DNA of 64,000 nucleotides from Pseudomonas sp. HN11 (GCF_021390155.1 NZ_CP089985.1:5219001-5283000); one strand, 5' to 3'. Shown: positions 1 through 8,279, numbered from the stretch's first letter. Numbers and translations are program-made. Notes: generated by a model not told the origin, from the letters alone.

Positions 1-30
1 AGCCGCTGCGTTTGCAGCGGCTTTTTTTTG
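1..30 (+). terminator. Rho-independent terminator of a gene left of the window
   Basis: A perfect 9-bp stem (AGCCGCTGC at 1-9, GCAGCGGCT at 14-22) closes a 4-base loop and is followed by a run of eight T. It ends a rightward transcript whose gene lies outside the window. The A-tract needed for leftward use is not visible because the window starts at the stem. Confidence 0.85.
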
Positions 31-91
31 CCAGAAATAAAACGGGGCGCTATCGGCGCCCCCGTAGGATTCAAGCTTTTTCAAGCAACGA

Positions 92-1003
92 TCACAGGCT
101 ATATCTCTGCAAATTGGCCATCATCTCCTTCAAGGCTTCGATATTGTCCTTGGGGTGCGCGGCCCCTTCGAAGTCGCAAATCTGCTGCCAGTGCGCTGCC
201 ACGTCATCGGGCGAGAAGCCCGCTTCAGGGTCAAAGCCCACGCCCAGGCTGCGCTCCCAGCGGGTCTTGCCGATCCAGCCGCCGCCCACTTCAAATAATC
301 CAGAGGTTTCCTGGCACGCTTCGCTGCCCAGGTACACCACCAACGGACTGACCAGTTCCGGCTTGAGGCGCTCGAACACCTGCGGCGGGATCAGGCCTTC
401 AGTCATGCGCGTGCCGCCGGTGGGAGCGATGGCGTTGACCAGGATGTTGTTTTTGCGCCCTTCCAGCGCCAGGGTGCGGGTGAGGCCATACAGGCCGAGC
501 TTGGCCATGCCGTAGTTGGACTGGCCGAAATTGCCGTAGATGCCCGAGGTCGACGCGGTGAAGATCACCCGGCCGTAACCTTGTTCGCGCAGATGGGGCC
601 AGGCGGCGCGGGTGACTTTGTAGGCACCTTCGACATGTACCCGGTAAACCAGGTCCCAGTCGCTGTCGTCCATTTTGTGAAAAGTCTTGTCGCGCAGGAT
701 ACCGGCGTTATTGACCACTACGTCGATACGGCCGAAAGCATCGAGGGCGTTCTGCACGATCTTGTCACCGTCGGTGACAGATTCATGGTTGGCCTCGGCG
801 GTGCCACCGGCTTCGCGAATCTCGGCCACCACGCGGTCTGCGGCCGAGGCATTGGCGCCTTCACCTTGGGCGGAGCCACCCAGATCGTTGACCAGCACTT
901 TGGCGCCATGTTTGGCGAACAGCAGCGCATGGGCCCGGCCCAATCCACCGCCGGCACCGGTGACGATCACGACCTTATCCTGGAACTGCACTGACTCACT
1001 CAT
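92..1003 (-). CDS. SDR family oxidoreductase (MFE-2 hydroxyacyl-CoA dehydrogenase-like)
   Basis: A 303-residue classical short-chain dehydrogenase. It shows the glycine-rich cofactor motif TGAGGGLGRAHA near residue 16, the NNAG motif near residue 100 and the catalytic YxxxK pair in SNYGMAK near residue 163. The acidic residue in VNDLGG suggests NAD rather than NADP. The sequence resembles the dehydrogenase domain of peroxisomal multifunctional enzyme 2, so a 3-hydroxyacyl-CoA substrate is likely but not proven. The start at 1003 is chosen over the longer frame because GGAG lies 6 bases upstream. It is the last gene of a leftward cluster with the hydrolase and aldolase-like genes. Confidence 0.85.
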   Translation of the reverse strand: MSESVQFQDKVVIVTGAGGGLGRAHALLFAKHGAKVLVNDLGGSAQGEGANASAADRVVAEIREAGGTAEANHESVTDGDKIVQNALDAFGRIDVVVNNAGILRDKTFHKMDDSDWDLVYRVHVEGAYKVTRAAWPHLREQGYGRVIFTASTSGIYGNFGQSNYGMAKLGLYGLTRTLALEGRKNNILVNAIAPTGGTRMTEGLIPPQVFERLKPELVSPLVVYLGSEACQETSGLFEVGGGWIGKTRWERSLGVGFDPEAGFSPDDVAAHWQQICDFEGAAHPKDNIEALKEMMANLQRYSL

Positions 1004-1120
1004 ACCGAACTCCAATGGCGACAAGGGGAATGGGTCGAGTGTCATGCACGGGGGCCCTGGTCACAATAAATACGGCCAAGGCTGAATGGTGCTCGATAAG
1101 GCTAGGGGATAATCGTCAGC

Positions 1121-2023
1121 TCAGGAACAGGCCAATCTCGGCGCTGGCTGCCCAATCCGGTCACGAAACGCCAAATAGTGCTTAAGCACCAGCACCGGCG
1201 CCTCGATCTGCGGATAGTGACCGATATTGGCCAGCAGCACCGTGTCGGCGTGGGGCACCAACTCGTGGTAACGCTCCACCATATGCGCGCCGGAGATCGG
1301 GTCAATCTCACCGTCGATCACCCGCAACGGCACGTCATTGTGTTGCATCGCCGCCACCCAGCGTTCACGCAGACGCCGGCGCTGAGGGATATAGGCGATG
1401 AGTTTGTGCAGGATGCGCGTGCCGTCATGACAGTCGATCAGGCTCCAGAAATCATCCAGCGCACTTTCGCTTGGGCGGGTAGTGGGGCCGAAGATCTGGC
1501 TGAAGCTGTTCGCCAGGGCATTGCGCCCGAAGGCACGGCCGATCATCCAGCCCAACGGGCTCAGCAAGAGCTTTTGCACCAGCGCCGGGCGATGGGTTTC
1601 GGGAAACAACCCACCGTTGAGAAACACGCAGCTGGCCATGCGAAAGCGCCCTTCGTAGTGCCGGGCCAGCAGTTCCTGGGCGACGCTGTCACCGTAGTCG
1701 TGTGCCAGCACATGCACCGGCTGCTCCACACGCAGATGGTCCAGCAGTGCTTGCTGTAAATCGGCCTGCTCCAGCAAGCAATAACTGTGATTCAGCGGCT
1801 TGGCCGAGTCGCCGAAACCGAGCATATCGCAGGCAATCACCAGATTGCGCTGGGCCAGGGGCTGCCACAGGTAATGCCAGTCCCAGCTGGCGGTGGGGAA
1901 GCCATGGATCAGCAACAAAGGTTCGCCCTGCCCCGCCGCCCAGTAATGGATGGTGCGGCCGCGAAAGTCGAACGTCTGGCTGCGTTTGCGCCAGGCTCTG
2001 AGCGGGATCTCGGCGAGTGGCAT
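1121..2023 (-). CDS. Alpha/beta hydrolase, MEST/haloalkane-dehalogenase-like
   Basis: A 300-residue alpha/beta hydrolase. The oxyanion region LLIHGFPTASWDW lies near residue 40. The nucleophile elbow reads HDYGDSVAQELL near residue 108, so the nucleophile is Asp rather than Ser, as in epoxide hydrolases and haloalkane dehalogenases and in the mammalian MEST/PEG1 protein, which shares the HDYGD-VAQELL string. A late IGHYPQIEAP supplies the histidine. The substrate cannot be read from the sequence. The start codon overlaps the stop of the preceding aldolase-like gene by one base (TGATG), so translation is probably coupled. Confidence 0.85.
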   Translation of the reverse strand: MPLAEIPLRAWRKRSQTFDFRGRTIHYWAAGQGEPLLLIHGFPTASWDWHYLWQPLAQRNLVIACDMLGFGDSAKPLNHSYCLLEQADLQQALLDHLRVEQPVHVLAHDYGDSVAQELLARHYEGRFRMASCVFLNGGLFPETHRPALVQKLLLSPLGWMIGRAFGRNALANSFSQIFGPTTRPSESALDDFWSLIDCHDGTRILHKLIAYIPQRRRLRERWVAAMQHNDVPLRVIDGEIDPISGAHMVERYHELVPHADTVLLANIGHYPQIEAPVLVLKHYLAFRDRIGQPAPRLACS

Positions 2024-2805
2024 CAGCTTCTATACCCAGGGTCTTGAGCGTCCAGCTTGCGCAGCAACGCCGGCCAGGCCAGCGCGCCCCCCATACCTTG
2101 CGCGCTCTTTGTGACAGCCGCCACCATCGCTTTGGCGCCAGCGAGAATCTGCGGCCCGATGTTGATCAATTCGACACCGCCGTTTTGCGCCAGCACCTGG
2201 ATATCGCAAGCGCGTTGGAAGGTGAACATCATCAAAAAGGTGTCGGCGATGGTACTGCCGCAGGTCAGCAGGCCATGGTTGTGCAGCATCAGGAAATTGT
2301 TGTCGCCCAGATCGGCCTGGAGGCGGGCTTTCTCTTCGTGGTTCAGCGCCACGCCCTCGTAGGCGTGATAGGCCAGGCTCGACAGCACGAATATCGACTG
2401 CTGGCTGATCGGCAACACGCCTTGCTTCTGCGCCGCTACCGCAACCCCGGCAGCAGTATGGGTGTGCAGCACGCAGGTCACGTCGTGGCGCACTTCATGG
2501 ATGGCGCTGTGGATGGTGTAGCCCGCCGGGTTGATCTCGTAGGGACTGTCCATCAACTTGTTGCCGGCCTGGTCGACCTTGACCAGGCTCGACGCGGTGA
2601 TCTCATGGAACATCAGCCCATAGGGGTTGATCAGGAAGTCATCGGTGCCCGGCACCTTGGCCGAGATATGGGTGAAGATCAGGTCATCCCAGCCATGCAT
2701 CGCCACCAGGCGATAGCAGGCGGCCAGGTCGACGCGGGTTTGCCATTCGGCAGCGCTGACCTGGTCTTTGACATTCTGTGGCGATAGAACGGGGGCTAGG
2801 CTCAC
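2023..2805 (-). CDS. Class II aldolase/adducin family protein
   Basis: A 260-residue class II aldolase/adducin-fold protein. Zinc-ligand-type motifs are visible: FTHISAKVPG near residue 45, HTHTAAGVAVA near residue 115 and LMLHNHGLLTCG near residue 174. Family members are sugar-phosphate aldolases, epimerases or decarboxylases, and the substrate here is unknown. The start is GTG at 2805, preceded by a strong AAGGAGG eight bases away. It is the first gene of the leftward aldolase-hydrolase-SDR cluster. The 206 bp upstream hold no gene and should contain the promoter. Confidence 0.85.
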   Translation of the reverse strand: MSLAPVLSPQNVKDQVSAAEWQTRVDLAACYRLVAMHGWDDLIFTHISAKVPGTDDFLINPYGLMFHEITASSLVKVDQAGNKLMDSPYEINPAGYTIHSAIHEVRHDVTCVLHTHTAAGVAVAAQKQGVLPISQQSIFVLSSLAYHAYEGVALNHEEKARLQADLGDNNFLMLHNHGLLTCGSTIADTFLMMFTFQRACDIQVLAQNGGVELINIGPQILAGAKAMVAAVTKSAQGMGGALAWPALLRKLDAQDPGYRS

Positions 2806-3011
2806 GGCAACGACCTCCTTGGCGCATTTTCTTCTTGTTTTTTTGGGTGATGGGCCAGTCTAGTCAGACGTCGTGGCCACCGTAGTTGCCTTGGCAGCCA
2901 GCTTGATGACCGTGCGAGTCAGCTTTGAGGATAGTTTAAATCCGTACACGCGCCGTCAGAGAAGTGCCGCCAATAAAGGCACGGCACCGGCATTGTTGCG
3001 CAAGTCAGCGC

Positions 3012-3467
3012 TCAACCGCGCAGTGCTTTAACCAGTTCGGCCAACCACGGTTCGGAGTCGGCTTCCGGTGTGACACTTTCGCTGGCGTCCAGGCGCAGCA
3101 TCGGCAGCACTTCGCGCACGCCCAGTTCGGTAAACAGCTCGCGCATTTGCTCGCCGCCACCGCAAAAGGTATCGCCATAGCTGGCGTCGCCCAGGCCGAT
3201 CACCGCACCGGGCAGGCCGCGCCAGGCGGCAGGCAGTTGATCGCGAATAGTCGAATAGAGGGGCAGCAGGTTGTCGGGCAGCTCACCCATGCCGGTGGTG
3301 GACGTGACCGCCAGGAAGGCATCCGGCGCGAAAGCTTGCACATCCGCCAGGCTGGCGCGGGGGTTGTGCCAAGCGTCGAAACCGGCCTGTTTGAGGAGGC
3401 CGGCAGCGTGGCGGGCGACTTCTTCAGCGGTGCCGTAGACCGAGCCGGAAAGGATGGCGACTTTCAT
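3012..3467 (-). CDS. Flavodoxin (MioC-like)
   Basis: A 151-residue flavodoxin domain. The FMN phosphate-binding loop is SGSVYGTAEEVA at residues 7-18, followed by TSTTGMGELPDN and GLGDASYGDTFCGGG, the two isoalloxazine loops. The length suits a stand-alone short-chain electron carrier such as MioC. The ATG at 3467 is preferred to the in-frame TTG just before it, with AGGA about 9 bases upstream. The gene is monocistronic and points away from the LOV gene, with which it shares a 130-bp upstream region. Confidence 0.9.
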   Translation of the reverse strand: MKVAILSGSVYGTAEEVARHAAGLLKQAGFDAWHNPRASLADVQAFAPDAFLAVTSTTGMGELPDNLLPLYSTIRDQLPAAWRGLPGAVIGLGDASYGDTFCGGGEQMRELFTELGVREVLPMLRLDASESVTPEADSEPWLAELVKALRG

Positions 3468-3597
3468 CAATCTGATCCTGTAGTTGAGCGAAAGCCTGGG
3501 ATATTAACAGCTGAGGCAAATTTTTCGGCGCAGCCCGTGCAACATTCACCCCTTGCCATAAACTGCACACTTCAAAACACAAGCCATGGACCGCTCA

Positions 3598-4065
3598 ATG
3601 ATTAACGCCAAACTCATGCAACTGGTCATCAACGCTTCCAACGACGGTATCGTCGTCGCCGAGCGCGAAGGCAAGGACAAGCCGCTGATCTACGTGAACC
3701 CGGCATTTGAACGCCTGACCGGCTACACCCTGGAGGAAATCCTCTATCAGGATTGTCGTTTCCTGCAATCGGGCGACCGTGACCAGCCAGCCCTGATGGC
3801 AATTCGCGAGGCGCTGGAGAGTGGCGGCGCTTGTCGGGAAATCCTGCGCAATTACCGCAAGGACGGCAGCCATTTCTGGAACGAATTGTCGCTGTCGTCG
3901 GTGTACAACGAGGCGGACAAACAGACGTATTTCGTCGGTGTGCAAAAGGACGTCACCCTACAAGTCAGAGCCCAGCAGCGCGTCACCCAGCTGGAAACCG
4001 AACTGACGCAGGTCAAGGCCGAACTGGCGGCGCTCAAAGCGACGAGCGGATCCAACAAAATTTAG
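3598..4065 (+). CDS. Short LOV blue-light photoreceptor (PpSB1-LOV type)
   Basis: A 155-residue protein that is essentially one LOV/PAS domain with short flanking helices. The flavin-binding core reads YQDCRFLQ, placing the photoactive cysteine at residue 53, the same number as in P. putida PpSB1-LOV, which this protein resembles along its whole length (ASNDGIVVAE, NYRKDGS-FWNELS, GVQKDV). No output domain is attached; the C-terminal helix (QRVTQLETELTQVKAELAAL) is probably a coiled-coil for dimerisation. In P. putida such proteins are needed, together with class II LitR regulators, for light-induced transcription. A LitR-type gene lies 0.7 kb downstream. The start at 3598 follows the family; an in-frame ATG at 3586 is possible. 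Confidence 0.92.
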   Translation: MINAKLMQLVINASNDGIVVAEREGKDKPLIYVNPAFERLTGYTLEEILYQDCRFLQSGDRDQPALMAIREALESGGACREILRNYRKDGSHFWNELSLSSVYNEADKQTYFVGVQKDVTLQVRAQQRVTQLETELTQVKAELAALKATSGSNKI

Positions 4066-4071
4066 AACATG

Positions 4072-4100
4072 ACGCCATTAGAGGCGATAATGGCGTTTTA
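4072..4100 (+). terminator. Terminator after the LOV gene
   Basis: Perfect 9-bp stem ACGCCATTA (4072-4080) and TAATGGCGT (4088-4096) with a 7-base loop and a short T run. It separates the LOV gene from the PilZ-like gene, though the short T tract may allow read-through. Confidence 0.65.
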
Positions 4101-4123
4101 ATACCCCCTGATGAGCACGAGTG

Positions 4124-4729
4124 ATGCAGCGTGACGCGCTTCTGACCCAGGATGAGCTGGACTTCATTCAGAATATGCAGCACAACCCGCAACTGAACCT
4201 GCGGGATGCATCGTCGAGCCTGACCGTGAACGGCGGGGCGCAGATTCGCGACCTGCTGACCCGCCTCGCCGCTCATGACCACGTCACCCTTCAGGCACAG
4301 TTCGACAATCAGCAACTGACCTTCCCGCTGCACCTGGTGGAAGATGAGTTTCATGCGGTTCACCTGCGTCTGGGAGTTCCGAGCATATTCGAAGACGGGC
4401 CGATGATCCGGCCCTGGCGCCTGGCACTGGCCTCCCCCGTGGCCCTTGAAAATATCAAGGGCAACCCGGCGGCGTTGTGGGTACATGAGGTGTCGTTCAA
4501 GGGTGTGCTCATAGAAATTCGGGGGCGGATCAAGCCGCCGAAAATCTTTTCCCTATGGTTCAGCCCTTCGGGTTACGAACGCATTGCGCTGCGCGGAACC
4601 TTCGAACGAGAAACCGCGCGCGGGCTGCTCGCTTATCGGCTGAGCCAGAGCGACGCCGATGAAACCGAGCGCCTGCGCCAGTTCATCCTGCAACAGCACC
4701 GCCTGGCCCATCCTGAAGTCCACGCCTGA
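4124..4729 (+). CDS. Conserved protein with a possible degenerate PilZ domain
   Basis: A 201-residue soluble protein. I do not recognise it with confidence. The N-terminal third (LLTQDELDFIQNMQ, then RDLLTRLAAHDHVTLQAQF) looks like the flagellar-brake-type domain of YcgR proteins. The C-terminal half contains WVHEVSFKGVLIEI, which fits the PilZ motif [D/N]xSxxG except that E replaces D. I do not see a clean RxxxR motif, so c-di-GMP binding is doubtful. It lies between the LOV gene and the LitR-type gene and converges with the latter, with 2 bp between the stops. The start may be the ATG at 4124 or the adjoining GTG at 4121. Confidence 0.7.
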   Translation: MQRDALLTQDELDFIQNMQHNPQLNLRDASSSLTVNGGAQIRDLLTRLAAHDHVTLQAQFDNQQLTFPLHLVEDEFHAVHLRLGVPSIFEDGPMIRPWRLALASPVALENIKGNPAALWVHEVSFKGVLIEIRGRIKPPKIFSLWFSPSGYERIALRGTFERETARGLLAYRLSQSDADETERLRQFILQQHRLAHPEVHA

Positions 4730-4731
4730 GA

Positions 4732-5682
4732 TCAGGTATCCAGGCCACCGCCCAGGAATTGCTGCAAGCGGCGCTGCATCAACCGCCCTTCATTACCCAG
4801 GCAACCGATGGATGAACCGGCGAGGCTTTCCTGCGCGAAGTCTGCTGCGTCACCGGCCAGCAGCAACGGGCAGTCCAGGGTCAGCGCCAGACGCTTGAGC
4901 CGCAACGGCAGCTCACTGCCGGGTGCGCGATTGGAAAACAGTACCAAGGCTTGCGGCCGGATCTTTTCACAGATCAGGGTCAACTCATCGAATGGCTGGC
5001 CCACACCCAAGACCTTGACCGCTTGCTTTTCCCCCGACATCAGCAAGCCTGCGACCAGTAACTCCAGCTCGCGGCATTCCCCCGCGACAGCCGCCAGCAA
5101 TACCCGAGGCACCGGCGCAGCGGCGGCCATCTGCAGACGTTGCGCGGTACGCGAGCGCAGAAAATTATCGAAGAACAGCCACTCGCTGGCTTGGCCGAAA
5201 CGTCCCTGGTGACGCAACAACACGTGCCAGAGCGGCATGAGAATGTCTTGAAACACAACGGCCATTGGGTAGGCGGAAAAGATCTGGCCGTACAGCCGGT
5301 CCAATTGGCGGTCATCGAATTCGCTGATCGCCTGGCGCAATTGCCCACGCCACTGCGCCCACTCCACCTCAGTTCCCGAGGCTGCGTCAGGTTCGTCACG
5401 CAGCGTGTCGCGAGCAAGGATCCGGCCCACTTTGCTTACCGCAACGCCACGCTCGATCCAATCGAGGATCCGGTGAACGGTGTCGATATCGTTGCGCGAA
5501 TACAAGCGATGCCCACTTTCGGTGCGGGTAGGCTGGATAAGGCCGTAGCGCCGTTCCCACGCACGCAAGGTAACCGGGTTGACGCCCGTCAGCCGAGCGA
5601 CTTCGCGGATCGGAAAAAGATCATCAGTATCGTGGGGGGGAAAAGCGCTCGTTTCGCGCTGGGGAGCAATTATTTCGGGCAT
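4732..5682 (-). CDS. MerR-family regulator, class II LitR/PplR type
   Basis: A 316-residue regulator. The MerR helix-turn-helix is at about residues 21-90 (FPIREVARLTGVNPVTLRAW, then RYGLIQPTRTESGHRLYS), followed by a CarH/LitR-like helical and cobalamin-fold region. In B12-dependent CarH/LitR the ligand motif is ExHxxG; here the equivalent segment is E202-C-R204-E-L-E207, and the W-x9-EH motif is also absent (W168 is not followed by Glu-His). This matches class II LitR proteins, which do not use B12 and depend on LOV partners in P. putida. It is divergent from the monooxygenase-like gene. The ATG at 5682 is preferred to GTG at 5745 because the extra residues lack domain similarity. Confidence 0.85.
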   Translation of the reverse strand: MPEIIAPQRETSAFPPHDTDDLFPIREVARLTGVNPVTLRAWERRYGLIQPTRTESGHRLYSRNDIDTVHRILDWIERGVAVSKVGRILARDTLRDEPDAASGTEVEWAQWRGQLRQAISEFDDRQLDRLYGQIFSAYPMAVVFQDILMPLWHVLLRHQGRFGQASEWLFFDNFLRSRTAQRLQMAAAAPVPRVLLAAVAGECRELELLVAGLLMSGEKQAVKVLGVGQPFDELTLICEKIRPQALVLFSNRAPGSELPLRLKRLALTLDCPLLLAGDAADFAQESLAGSSIGCLGNEGRLMQRRLQQFLGGGLDT

Positions 5683-5897
5683 CAGAGGTAAAAAACTTCC
5701 GTGTCGATTTGAACCGTATTTAACGCTTTTTCGGCTGATCCACACAAGCTGAACGACGAACCGACCAAAGTATCTGGCGTATTTCGATAAAACAGGAATA
5801 ATCCTTGCCTGTTTTTTCTACGTCGCTGCAACACCCCGCAGCCTCGTTTGTGTGCCGCCTACCCGGCCCAGCGCACTCGCTTATTTGGAGATACACA

Positions 5898-6458
5898 ATG
5901 TCTACCTCTCCTGTCACCCTGATGGTTGCGCGCCGCGTGGCCAAGGGTCGCTACGAAGAACTGATGGCCTGGCTGCGCGAAGGCGAGCAATTAGCCACGG
6001 ACTTTCCCGGCTACCTCGGTTCAGGTGTCCTGGCACCACCCCCCAACGATGATGAATTCCAGATCATTTTCCGCTTCGCCGATGAAAAGACCCTGCATGC
6101 CTGGGAGTTTTCGGCGTCCCGCAGTGCTTGGTTAAGCCGTGGTAGCGAGCTGTTTGCCGACCCGTCCGAGCACCGCGTACGCGGCATCGACGGCTGGTTC
6201 GGCGCAGTCGGCGCCCGTCCTCCGCGCTGGAAACAGGCCGTGGCGATCTGGCTGGCATTTTTCCCGGTGTCCCTGCTGTTCAACTTTGTCCTGGGTCCGC
6301 TGCTCAGCGAGCTCGATCTTGCGCCGCGTGTACTGGTCAGCACCCTGGCCCTTACCCCGCTGATGGTGTACTGGTTCATCCCGCTGTCGACCCATCTGTT
6401 GGCAAACTGGCTGCATCCTGCCCCGGCAACCCGCAAGGCCACCGAAGCGGCGGCGTGA
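5898..6458 (+). CDS. Membrane-anchored antibiotic biosynthesis monooxygenase (ABM) family protein
   Basis: A 186-residue protein. Residues 1-100 form an ABM-type ferredoxin-like domain (VTLMVARRVAKGRYEELMAW near the start, FPGYLGS, FRFADEKTLHAWEFS). It is followed by two predicted membrane helices (WLAFFPVSLLFNFVLGPLL and VLVSTLALTPLMVYWFIPL) and a short basic tail. Substrate unknown; ABM domains include quinone and heme-related oxygenases. GGAG lies 7 bases before the ATG at 5898. It is divergent from the LitR-type gene across 215 bp, so it is a candidate target of that regulator. Confidence 0.8.
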   Translation: MSTSPVTLMVARRVAKGRYEELMAWLREGEQLATDFPGYLGSGVLAPPPNDDEFQIIFRFADEKTLHAWEFSASRSAWLSRGSELFADPSEHRVRGIDGWFGAVGARPPRWKQAVAIWLAFFPVSLLFNFVLGPLLSELDLAPRVLVSTLALTPLMVYWFIPLSTHLLANWLHPAPATRKATEAAA

Positions 6459-6515
6459 ATACAGGGGCGGCCGCTCGCTGGTATAGTTTCAATCTGCCAG
6501 CGACGCGAGCCTCCC

Positions 6516-7226
6516 ATGACTGCAACAAACGCCCCGATCCTGATCACCGGCGCCGGCCAGCGTGTCGGCCTGCATTGCGCCATGCGCCTGCTGGACGAAG
6601 GCCACCCGGTGATTTTCAGCTACCGCAGCGAACGGCCCGGCGTGCAGGCCCTGCGCGAGCGTGGCGCGATCGCTGTGTTCGCCGATTTCTCCAGCGAGGC
6701 CGGTATCCTGGCGTTTATCGCTGAACTGAACACCCACACCCAGAGCCTGCGCGCGATCATCCACAACGCCTCGGCCTGGATCGCGGAAACGCCCGACGAC
6801 GATAGCCGCGCCTTTACCGACATGTTCAGCGTGCACATGCTTGCGCCGTACCTGATCAACCTGCATTGTTCACCCTTGCTGCAACGCTCAACACCGGCCG
6901 ACATCGTGCACATCAGCGATGACGTGGTGCGCAAGGGCAGCCGCCAGCACATCGCCTATTGCGCCACCAAGGCCGGGCTCGACAGCCTCACGCTGTCGTT
7001 TGCCGCGCAGTTCGCGCCGCTGATCAAGGTCAACGGCATCGCCCCGGCGATGGTGATGTTCAACGACGGCGACGATGCAGCCTATCGCGCCAGGGTGCTG
7101 GCCAAGTCGGCACTGGGCATCGAGCCTGGGCCCGAGGTGATCTACCAGAGCGTGCGTTACCTGCTGGATAACCCCTATGTCACCGGTACCACCCTGACCG
7201 TCAACGGCGGGCGGCATATCAAGTAA
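6516..7226 (+). CDS. folM: Dihydromonapterin reductase FolM
   Basis: A 236-residue short-chain dehydrogenase of the pteridine reductase subgroup. The cofactor loop is TGAGQRVGLHCA, with the TGxxxRxG signature of pteridine reductases and an Arg suiting NADPH. The catalytic motif is YCATKAG near residue 149. FolM reduces dihydromonapterin (and dihydrofolate weakly) to the tetrahydro form. folE follows 20 bp later and folX after that, the same order as folM-folE1-folX in other Pseudomonas, so the three probably form one pterin operon. In Pseudomonas, tetrahydromonapterin serves phenylalanine hydroxylase. Confidence 0.9.
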   Translation: MTATNAPILITGAGQRVGLHCAMRLLDEGHPVIFSYRSERPGVQALRERGAIAVFADFSSEAGILAFIAELNTHTQSLRAIIHNASAWIAETPDDDSRAFTDMFSVHMLAPYLINLHCSPLLQRSTPADIVHISDDVVRKGSRQHIAYCATKAGLDSLTLSFAAQFAPLIKVNGIAPAMVMFNDGDDAAYRARVLAKSALGIEPGPEVIYQSVRYLLDNPYVTGTTLTVNGGRHIK

Positions 7227-7246
7227 GCCGTTTATGAGGATGTTGT

Positions 7247-7807
7247 ATGACCTTGTCCCTGCCCCAACACTACCGTGAGATTCTCAAAGGCCTGGGCGAA
7301 GACCCTGAGCGTGAAGGACTGCGAGAAACTCCCAAGCGCGCCGCCAAGGCCATGCAATACCTGTGTCATGGCTACGAACAGAACCTCGAAGAAATCGTCA
7401 ACGGCGCATTGTTTGCCTCTGACAACGACGAAATGGTGATCCTGAAGGACATCGAGTTGTACTCACTGTGCGAGCACCACCTGCTGCCCTTTATCGGCAA
7501 GGCCCATGTGGCCTATATTCCGACCGGCAAGGTGCTGGGCCTGTCGAAGCTGGCGCGCATTGTCGACATGTTCGCACGTCGCCTGCAGATCCAGGAAAAC
7601 CTCACGCGGCAGATCGCCGACGCCATCCAGGACGTGACCCAGGCCACCAGCGTGGCGGTGGTGATCGAAGCCCAGCACATGTGCATGATGATGCGCGGCG
7701 TGGAAAAACAGAATTCAACCATGAACACCTCGGTGATGCTCGGCGCGTTCCGCGAATCGAGCACCACGCGCATGGAGTTCCTGCAACTGATCGGACGGAG
7801 CAAGTAG
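7247..7807 (+). CDS. folE: GTP cyclohydrolase I
   Basis: A 186-residue zinc enzyme that turns GTP into 7,8-dihydroneopterin triphosphate, the entry step to folate and monapterin. The zinc ligands are visible in [20 protein letters not shown] (Cys and His) and in [11 protein letters not shown] (second Cys). RxxxxxYxxxGY-type contacts appear as [20 protein letters not shown] near the N terminus. The length is normal for the bacterial type I enzyme. AGGA precedes the ATG. folE is a reported light-inducible gene in P. putida, which matters because the LOV and LitR-type genes are only 1.5-3.7 kb away. Confidence 0.95.
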   Translation: MTLSLPQHYREILKGLGEDPEREGLRETPKRAAKAMQYLCHGYEQNLEEIVNGALFASDNDEMVILKDIELYSLCEHHLLPFIGKAHVAYIPTGKVLGLSKLARIVDMFARRLQIQENLTRQIADAIQDVTQATSVAVVIEAQHMCMMMRGVEKQNSTMNTSVMLGAFRESSTTRMEFLQLIGRSK

Positions 7808-7809
7808 CA

Positions 7810-8214
7810 ATGCCACAACTTCAACCAGGCATGGCGCGCATCCGGGTCAAGGACCTGTGCCTGCGCACCTACATCGGCATTAACGAGGATGAGATCCTCA
7901 ACAAGCAGGACGTGCTGATCAACCTGACCATCCTGTATGCCGCCCAGGAAGCCGTTCGCGACAATGATATCGACCACGCGCTGAACTACCGCACCATCAC
8001 CAAGGCGATCATTGCCCACGTCGAGGGCAACCGCTTTGCCCTGCTTGAGCGCCTGACCCAGGAATTGCTGGACCTGGTTATGAGCAATGAGTCGGTGTTG
8101 TACGCCGAAGTCGAAGTGGACAAGCCCCATGCGCTGCGCTTTGCCGAGTCGGTGTCGATAACACTCGCGGCGAGCCGCTCAGCCTCAAGCGATAAGCTTC
8201 AAGCCACAAGTTAA
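7810..8214 (+). CDS. folX: Dihydroneopterin triphosphate 2'-epimerase FolX
   Basis: A 134-residue FolB/FolX-fold protein ([18 protein letters not shown], then [13 protein letters not shown], and [14 protein letters not shown]) that epimerises dihydroneopterin triphosphate to the monapterin form. It starts 2 bp after folE stops. The E. coli protein is about 120 residues, and this one carries a serine-rich tail, [13 protein letters not shown]. The last codons lie inside the left arm of an imperfect inverted repeat (8196-8212/8230-8246), so the tail appears to come from a repeat that reached into the gene. Residues before the tail look intact. Confidence 0.9.
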   Translation: MPQLQPGMARIRVKDLCLRTYIGINEDEILNKQDVLINLTILYAAQEAVRDNDIDHALNYRTITKAIIAHVEGNRFALLERLTQELLDLVMSNESVLYAEVEVDKPHALRFAESVSITLAASRSASSDKLQATS

Positions 8215-8246
8215 AGCCAATTTCATTCCAACTTGCAGCTTGAAGC
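8196..8246. repeat. Inverted repeat overlapping the end of folX
   Basis: Arms GCTTCAAGCCACAAGTT (8196-8212) and AACTTGCAGCTTGAAGC (8230-8246) match in 15 of 17 positions around a 17-base spacer. A further CTTGAAGC follows at 8253-8260. Sequences of the AAGCTTCAAGC / GCTTGCAGCTTG kind recur in intergenic regions of fluorescent pseudomonads (recalled, not checked). The left arm encodes the end of FolX and contains its stop codon. Confidence 0.7.
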
Positions 8247-8279
8247 CTACCCGCTTGAAGCTGTCTCGAAGAGACCGTC

